A stretch of 12,766 bases of DNA from Euperipatoides rowelli (lineage: Eukaryota; Onychophora; Udeonychophora; Euonychophora; Peripatopsidae): NCBI GenBank assembly GCA_003024985.2, contig PXIH01S0002097.1; one strand, written 5' to 3'. Positions 7,547 to 12,766 of the stretch are shown here, one piece after another. The translations under genes were made by a program, and so were the position numbers. The notes below the pieces were generated by a model that did not search any database, was not told the origin of the DNA, and saw only the letters and a program-made list of their open reading frames with translations. Every line of letters starts with the position of its first letter. The first letter of the stretch is position 1.

Positions 7547-7623
7547 ATGATTTAGCATCATCAGGCAATTTATTTAAGGACAAATTCTGACTTGATATCA
7601 TCCATGATTGTAAAGAAACATAG

Positions 7624-8421
7624 CGTAAGGCTATCTTTAGAGGTGATAATGATTATATAAGTATTGCTTATTTGAATTTATGTTCACTAAAAAATAAATT
7701 TGATGAAATAATTGTTATGTCTGAAGAATTACGGCCTGGTGTTATGCTATTTACCGAATCTTGGCTGAAAAAATATATCACAGATCAAGAGATATACAAC
7801 GACAGAATTCAAGGAAATGGTGGTGGAGTAACAGCATATATTGCCAATGATCTGGATTACTTAAAAATTTCATGTTTTAATGGTTCAATAGAAGGGATGT
7901 GGATTGAGATTCAATTTGGTGATTTTATTTCTTTGATTGGTTTATTATATTGCCCTCCACGCACGGTTGATGATGATATCACTTGGTTGATGGAGGGAGT
8001 AAATCTTTTCAATGATAAAAAAAAATATTTGGACATTGTAATCTTTGGGGATTTTAATATGCCATTAATTAAATGGGTTAATAATGAATGTAATTATTCT
8101 ATAAATTCTATTGAATATGGAGTGTACAAATTGTTAATTGATAATTACTTTTATCAACATATAGACTTTCACAGCAGATTCAGAAATGATGCCTCATCTC
8201 TTCTGGATCATGTACTTAGTCTAAATATGTACTCTGTCTTTGATTTTGAGTGTTTATGCCCAATGGGAAAAAGTGACCATGTTCTGATTTTATGCAAAAT
8301 TGCAAACAAATACTCATTTGTTGAACAAAACGCAATGGGTTTTAAATTTAATGAAACAAATTTAGAAGATGTGAACTCGGATATTTTACTGTTGACAATT
8401 ATTTTAATAATATTAAAATGA
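7624..8421 (+). pseudogene. ORF2 apurinic-like (APE) endonuclease domain, element C
   Basis: A long open frame (from after the TAG at 7621-7623) encodes an exonuclease-endonuclease-phosphatase fold domain that nicks target DNA in LINE integration. Motifs in order: AYLNLCSLKNKFDEI; TESWLK with the catalytic Glu at 7756-7758; GNGGGVTAYIANDL; LIGLLYCPP; VIFGDFNMPLIKW with Asp at 8050-8052 and Asn at 8056-8058; SSLLDHVLSLN; and GKSDHVLI with the final Asp-His at 8275-8280. All key residues are kept. The stretch between TDQEIYNDR and GNGGG seems shorter than usual, suggesting a small in-frame deletion. The frame is lost after NSDILLLT near 8390-8400, where DNYFNNIKMID continues in another frame. 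It is the best-preserved coding block in the window. Confidence 0.88.
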
Positions 8422-9640
8422 TTGATATTGATTATAAATCTTTTAATGAATTTTGGAGTGATTGTATTGAAAAGTGTGTTCCCAAGTATCGTGAAAAAAA
8501 AAATAGTTCACTAAAACAAAAAGGTTTTGCACCATGGATGAACACTCAGATCAAGATAGCTAAAAAATAAAAATAAATAAATTTGATCGATATAAAGAAG
8601 ACTGCTCGAGTCGAATCAATTATGAAGAATATAAAACAGCTAGAAATACGACAACAAAACTGGTTTGCAAAGCAAAAAAAAATTATGAAATGAATATAGC
8701 TGAGCAGTTGAAAAAGGATAAAAGCGTTTTGTATAGACACATTCAAAATATGAACAAAGTTATGCCGAAACAAATAAAAAATTTGGTTATTGATGGAGTA
8801 AAGATTTCTGATAAAAAATTAATCGCAAATGAATTTGTAAAAACATACAGTTACGTTAATTTACCTGAAAATAAATTTGAATGAAATAAGTATGACATGG
8901 AGGTTTTTTCTCCAACAGATTTTGATGAAGTGGCATTTGTTATACATAATCTGAAGGCCTTAACATCAACAGGTACTGACAATATTCCTAATGTCCTGAT
9001 AAAAAAAATTTAGTGGTTTCTTCTCCATACTATTGGTTAAAATAATAAACTTAGTCTATTAAACGGAATCTTTCCATATGAATGGAAAAAGGGAATAATA
9101 ATTCCCAAATACAAAAAAGGCAGACAAGATATTAAATCATATAGAGCTATTTGTTTATCTTCCAGTCTTGGTAAGATCTCTGAAAAGATAGTCCTATTCA
9201 GAATTAATTGTAATTTAATAAGTAAATTAATACTGTACTGAGTATCAATTCGGCTTTATAGCTGGTAAATCAGCTCAAGATAATTTAATTAAAATGATGA
9301 AAAATATTTTAGAAAGTCGTGAACAGAAAAATAGTATTGGAGTCATTTATATTGATTACTCTAGTGCATTTAAAAACGTCAAACACTTGATTGTATTAGA
9401 GAAAATGAAAATGTATGATATAGATAATTATTTAATAAATTGGGTCAACTATTTTCTATCTGACAGACTTATAACTGTGGATGTCAACAATGTCAGATCT
9501 AAATTTTAAATCCAAAATAAAGGAGTTCCACAAGGTTCAGTCCTCTTGGGAACTCTTTTTAATATCCTAATGGCTGACTTAGAGAAGAATATAAAATAGA
9601 ATACAGCTTCACATCATCAGCGTATATCAGTGATTTACGA
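8395..9640 (+). pseudogene. ORF2 linker and reverse transcriptase, element C
   Basis: The linker reads FNEFWSDCIEKCVPKYREKK, GFAPWMNTQIKIAKK and, after a shift, KTARNTTTKLVCKAKKNYE to NKFE (stop 8882-8884 region). RT follows with LKALTSTGTDNIPN (about 8950-8990), PYEWKKGIIIPKYKKGRQDIKSYRAICL (9075-9160), FGFIAGKSAQDN (about 9249-9285), palm motif A VIYIDYSSAF with Asp at 9354-9356, and motif B GVPQGSVLLGTLFNILMADL (about 9522-9580). At the place of motif C only YISDL is readable (Tyr at 9623-9625), so the YADD aspartate pair is damaged. Stops and shifts occur at about 8567, 8884, 9010, 9240 and 9507. The family function is target-primed reverse transcription; this copy cannot do it. Confidence 0.82.
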
Positions 9641-9741
9641 GATAAATGAAATAGATGTTGAAAATAAATCACAGGTCAATTTAGATAATCTCTCATGTGG
9701 TCTGAGAAAAATAAACAAATAAATAGAACAAGACAGTATGT

Positions 9742-10375
9742 ATGTTCATAGGTCATAATACAAACAGAATCGATTTCAAAATACCTAAAATAGATGGAGT
9801 TCAAATTAAAAGAGTAACAGATCAATGTGATCTCGGAGTATGGTTCTCCGAGTCTTTATCATTTTCATATTATATAGTAAATAAAATCGAAAATGAAGTT
9901 TGGTATATTAAAAAGGCCATTTTCTTATATAACTCCTGATCTTTTAAAAGTCTATACAAATCATTCATACAACCTCATATAGACTACTGCTCTTCTATTT
10001 ATATTATCAGATTTCAGAATGAAAAAAGATTGCTAAACAAAATGTTCAGATCCATAACAAAATATGTTGAGGGTCTTAAAGATAAACATTACCCAACAAG
10101 ACTAAAACTAATTGGATTACATTCCCCAGTACAAAGAATAATATATAATGATCTGGTGTTTAAAGTATGGTCACCTGTCAAAATATCAGTTTGATGGAAT
10201 TTTTGATAGAAGTATAAATATAACTACCCGTAATAAAAGGTACAAAATTCAGCAACCTTTTTGTCATCTGGACATAAAAAAAAGTCAATTATTAACTGCT
10301 AAGAAGATGGTGGAATAACCTTCCTACCTCTGTAGTAAATGCTCACTCATGCCAATTTTTAAGAAGCTTTTAATG
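9742..10375 (+). pseudogene. ORF2 C-terminal region of CR1 type, element C
   Basis: From 9742 the frame reads IGHNTNRIDFKI and then VTDQCDLGVWFSESLSFSYY to IFLYNS. After the TGA at 9937-9939 the same kind of sequence continues with FKSLYKSFIQPHIDYCSSIY, LLNKMFRSITKYVEGLKD, YPTRLKLIGLHSPVQRII and a final TRNKRYKIQQPFCHLD...WWNNLPTSVVNAHSCQFFKKLL, crossing at least two further shifts. This is the standard thumb/connection and C-terminal domain of CR1/L2-group ORF2 proteins, and it is the main basis for the clade call. Confidence 0.8.
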
Positions 10376-10685
10376 ATTCATTTGGAAACAGATAGTGACT
10401 TCTTAGTTCAACTATAAAATTGTTAAGGTCTGTTTACTTTAATAATTTAATGACATAGTTAAGACTTAATTTGATCATTCGATCTGTGTTATGATCGGAT
10501 GGTCTAGTTGTTTGTCTGTTTTATTTTTTTCTTCTGATTAATCAATGATTGTATTAAAATGTATACTTTATATAATAGTTAAAGTGACAATTAATGTTTA
10601 TAACATTCAAGATAAATATATTGTATGATAATGTATCTGTTTAAAAGCACAATTGTGCTTAAATAAACTTATTATTATTATTATT
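10376..10685 (+). other. 3' UTR and (TTA)n tail of element C
   Basis: Non-coding AT-rich sequence ending in a perfect palindrome AAGCACAATTGTGCTT (10645-10660), AATAAA at 10662-10667, and TTATTATTATTATT to 10685. The palindrome can form a stem next to the tail, where LINE reverse transcriptases recognise their RNA. Confidence 0.65.
10645..10660. repeat. 16-base perfect palindrome near LINE 3' end
   Basis: AAGCACAATTGTGCTT equals its own reverse complement. Its core GCACAAT/ATTGTGC is shared with the hairpin at 2327-2366. Confidence 0.85.
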
Positions 10686-10915
10686 GTGTGTTCAGACTTT
10701 CCTCAGTAAAGACGTGTCTTATTCGAGCTCGGAATTAGAGTTTATTTTTACCTTTATGTTGGCAAAATTAACGTTAAAAACATATAAATTTTTTGTTAAT
10801 GTATCTTATAAGTTTTAAACTAACTCAACTAGTAATTAATTTTCTTAATATCATAAATTACTTTTATATATTTTTTTGAATGCTTTAATGTCCCACATTT
10901 GTTTTCGTTCTTTGC
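10686..10915. other. Non-coding AT-rich spacer
   Basis: No coding pattern or repeat recognised between the tail of element C and the next open frame. Confidence 0.4.
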
Positions 10916-11860
10916 ATGGAGTTTCAAATATTCTTGCTATATTTGGATAAAGTTATGTATATAAAAAAAATAAAAAATGGTATAATTACTATGGATTCTA
11001 ATAATATTTTCGATGCAGATAACTGCATCATGGAAAAAAAAGATAAACTAAACGGATCAATAACAAGTAATAATGACATGAATTTATACCTGCAAAATGA
11101 CGGCCATATTTTATCTTTTACCCAAATACCAAAGTCCCAGGAAGAAACCCCTGCAGCCATACACACACAATTCAATACCACAGATACGTCACTCACTTTG
11201 GAAAAACAAGTGTATTCCAGTCAAATTTCAGTTACGCAAAACAAGGATTTAGTGCAAACAACAAATAGGTCAACTGAACAATTATTTTCTCCCAACCAAA
11301 AACAATTAAGACAATCAAGGAAGACCATCCCCATACAAACTTGAACAAATAGACTATCAACAATAATTGAATTAAAAGGTCAAAGCATAAAAATAATAAG
11401 ATGCCGTTATTTTAAAAACTAAAAATAATCAAATTTCTCAGGAAATTGGTGATCTTTCTGAACATAACAAACTCAAAATAAAAGATTTAAATCCCAACAA
11501 ATCAGATAACATTTCAAATGAATTATTTTTGCAGCCTTTATGTCTTAAAAGAATTAACAATAAAAAAATAACCCTAATATAATGGGAGGAAATAATGACA
11601 ATATTTGCAAAATAAATATTTCAAATATTCCAGNAAAAGACGAAATAAGAAATAAAAAGTTAAATCAATTAAATACTGATAATTTAAGTAACCCTGAAAT
11701 TAAAATGATTGACAGCGGCGAAAAAGAAGAAAATCTAATAATATTCATAATATTAACTACAATCCTTTATCTGAGTTAATTAATCATAAAGATAAAAATT
11801 TGCCATCACCTAAGATAAAAGAAAATCCAAAACCTAATTTTAACTTCAGTCCACATCAGT
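10916..11860 (+). pseudogene. Broken Asn/Lys/Ser-rich reading frame upstream of RT (element D)
   Basis: Three open pieces follow each other on the + strand: 10916-11344 (ATG; residues such as KSQEETPAAIHTQFNTTDTS, low-complexity, no Cys clusters), 11400-11582 (AVILKTKNNQISQEIGDLSE, KLKIKDLNPNKSDN) and 11582-11779 (ATG; NNDNICKINISNIP, then an undetermined residue from the N at 11634). In another frame from about 11745 NYNPLSELINHKDKNLPSP, then KPNFNFSPHQS leads straight into the RT at 11874. The pieces may be one decayed ORF1 or linker of element D. They show no APE endonuclease motifs. I do not recognise the family; composition alone argues for a disordered protein or for compositional drift. 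Confidence 0.4.
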
Positions 11861-12553
11861 CAAAGAATATCAGATGATTAGTAAAGTCATCATGGAAATC
11901 CTAGACTCGACAGCTACTGGCCATGATGGCTTAAGCTCTAAAATTATTGAACTATCACCGTCTATAACATTGGATTTCATAATATTTTTCATAAACAGTT
12001 CTTTGAATATGGGTTATTTCCACAAGGAATGGAAGAAGGCCATGATTACACCAATATTTAAAAGTGGTGATCACAAAGATGTTAACAATTATAGACCGGT
12101 TTCAATCCTCCCAATCTTGAGCAAAGTATTGGAGAGGGTGGAAAAAATACAATTGAATGAATTTTTAGATAATAAAATTTTTTGACAATTACACTCCACT
12201 GAGTCTTGTTTGCTAGAGTTAACCAAAAAATGGTTTAAATCTTTTGATAAGGGCGACTCAGTGATAGTGTGTACATTAGATCTAAAAAAGGCATTTGACT
12301 GTTTCACCAAAACGTACGATATGTGAATTGCATAAGATAGGTCTATCAGGATCTTCTTTAAATATTTTGACATGTTTTCTGCTGATTTAATGGCTTGAGA
12401 TCTGTTCAATAGATAGCTAGCAAACCATCTTAAAGGTAACAAATGGGGTGCCCCAGTGATCTGTTATGGGCCCCTTGCTGTTCTCTGTTTTTATTAATAT
12501 CCCAATATTCCTTTGTTCTGTGACTTAAACTTATATGCGGATGACATCATATA
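11830..12553 (+). pseudogene. Non-LTR reverse transcriptase palm, element D
   Basis: RT motifs in order: ISKVIMEILDSTATGHDGL (from 11874), HKEWKKAMITPIFKSGD, NNYRPVSILPILSKVLERV, then a TGA at 12183-12185 at the point where the QxGFR segment should lie; the frame resumes at once with HSTESCLLELTKKW, so about a dozen codons are deleted in frame. Motif A LDLKKAFD carries its Asp at 12279-12281. After a shift near 12298, VSPKRTICELHKIGLSG follows, then motif B NGVPQ-stop-SVMGPLLFSVF (TGA at 12457-12459 in place of the usual Gly codon) and, after another shift, CDLNLYADD with YADD at 12534-12545. The palm is thus complete in order but inactive. The sequence departs from LINE character after 12553. 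Clade within the CR1/Jockey/L2 super-group is unresolved. Confidence 0.78.
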
Positions 12554-12559
12554 GTCAGT

Positions 12560-12766
12560 GAAGTTAGCCACAAATTTCAGCAAAATATTTCACTTCCGGC
12601 TACCAGTATGAGATTTTGCACAATGCTTATATACATACTAAGTAACAAAAAAACACCGGGAGACACTCGATCAGAGGTCTCGACCCACTCGTGATCACGT
12701 CATCAAAATGGCCACCGTTACGAGGGACATAGGTTTGGTAAAATGTTAATATCTTCTTTACAGATC
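12560..12766. other. Unassigned, less AT-rich sequence at the right edge
   Basis: From about 12590 base composition becomes more balanced (CACTTCCGGCTACCAG, then CACCGGGAGACACTCG and CACGTCATCAAAATGGCCAC), unlike the LINE remnant before it. No coding frame of note. The end, ATCTTCTTTACAG at 12751-12763, has the form of a splice acceptor, but only three bases of a possible exon remain. Could be an edge of another repeat. Confidence 0.35.

Larger units (their letters stand above)
6385..10685 (+). mobile_element. Nearly full-length CR1/L2-like non-LTR retrotransposon (element C)
   Basis: About 4.3 kb with 5' UTR, an ORF1 region, ORF2 (APE endonuclease, RT, CR1-type C-terminus), a 3' UTR with a palindrome, AATAAA and a (TTA)n tail, the complete order expected of a CR1/L2-group LINE. 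The diagnostic parts are DLGVWFSESLSFS with PHIDYCSSI, the TKYVEGLKDKHY...RLKLIGL block and TRNKRYKIQQP followed by WWNNLPTSVVNAHS. The microsatellite-type 3' end fits the same group, which ends in short tandem units rather than poly-A. Frameshifts and stops occur throughout, so the copy is dead. The left end is set where the microsatellite stops and is approximate. Confidence 0.85.

Overview
The window looks like AT-rich, intron-containing nuclear DNA from a metazoan, probably an invertebrate. The evidence is splice-site-bounded exons, trinucleotide and tetranucleotide microsatellites, a tRNA-derived SINE head, a pogo/Tigger-type transposase and several APE-type or RVT-type non-LTR retrotransposon (LINE) remnants. 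There are no bacterial-style operons or ribosome binding sites. The species cannot be named from the sequence.

Layout. (1) 1-696: one host-like gene fragment, with the C-terminal part of a Myb/SANT-like (Myb_DNA-bind_4 type) DNA-binding domain in an exon ending about 429 and a likely second 48-base exon at 649-696. Both introns are phase 1. (2) about 846-2000: a 5'-truncated LINE (element A) with the YADD motif, C-terminal RT region, T-rich 3' UTR and a poly-A end. (3) 2000-3150: non-coding DNA with a perfect 18-bp hairpin, an (AAT)n tract, a tRNA-derived SINE head, imperfect inverted and direct GGGGCAAAAT-type repeats and a TAAA-rich tract. (4) 3157-4057: a broken pogo-family transposase (Psq helix-turn-helix, CENP-B-like segment, two of three DDE aspartates). 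(5) 4058-5800: the C-terminal part of a different LINE (element B, L1/Tx1-like with a zf-RVT-like end), joined in frame to the transposase. (6) 5797-6009: an unidentified open segment, then a GATA/GACA microsatellite at 6215-6384. (7) about 6385-10685: a nearly full-length but decayed CR1/L2-like LINE (element C). It has a 2A-like peptide remnant, a PHD-type finger, a coiled coil, an RRM-like ORF1 tail, APE endonuclease, RT, a conserved CR1 C-terminus, a hairpin and a (TTA)n tail. (8) 10916-12553: an A-rich, Asn/Lys-rich broken reading frame followed by another non-LTR RT remnant (element D). (9) 12560-12766: unexplained, less AT-rich sequence ending in a splice-acceptor-like string.

No gene downstream of the Myb-like fragment looks intact. 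All recognisable coding remnants lie on the + strand. The simplest reading is a transposon graveyard downstream of, or within a large intron of, the Myb/SANT-like gene. The most interesting item is the 2A-like ribosome-skipping motif in element C, preserved except for a 2-base loss in its Glu codon and placed between an N-terminal leader and the PHD finger. This architecture has precedent in APE-type non-LTR elements, so it is notable but not a new class of system. I see no evidence for a previously undescribed functional system.
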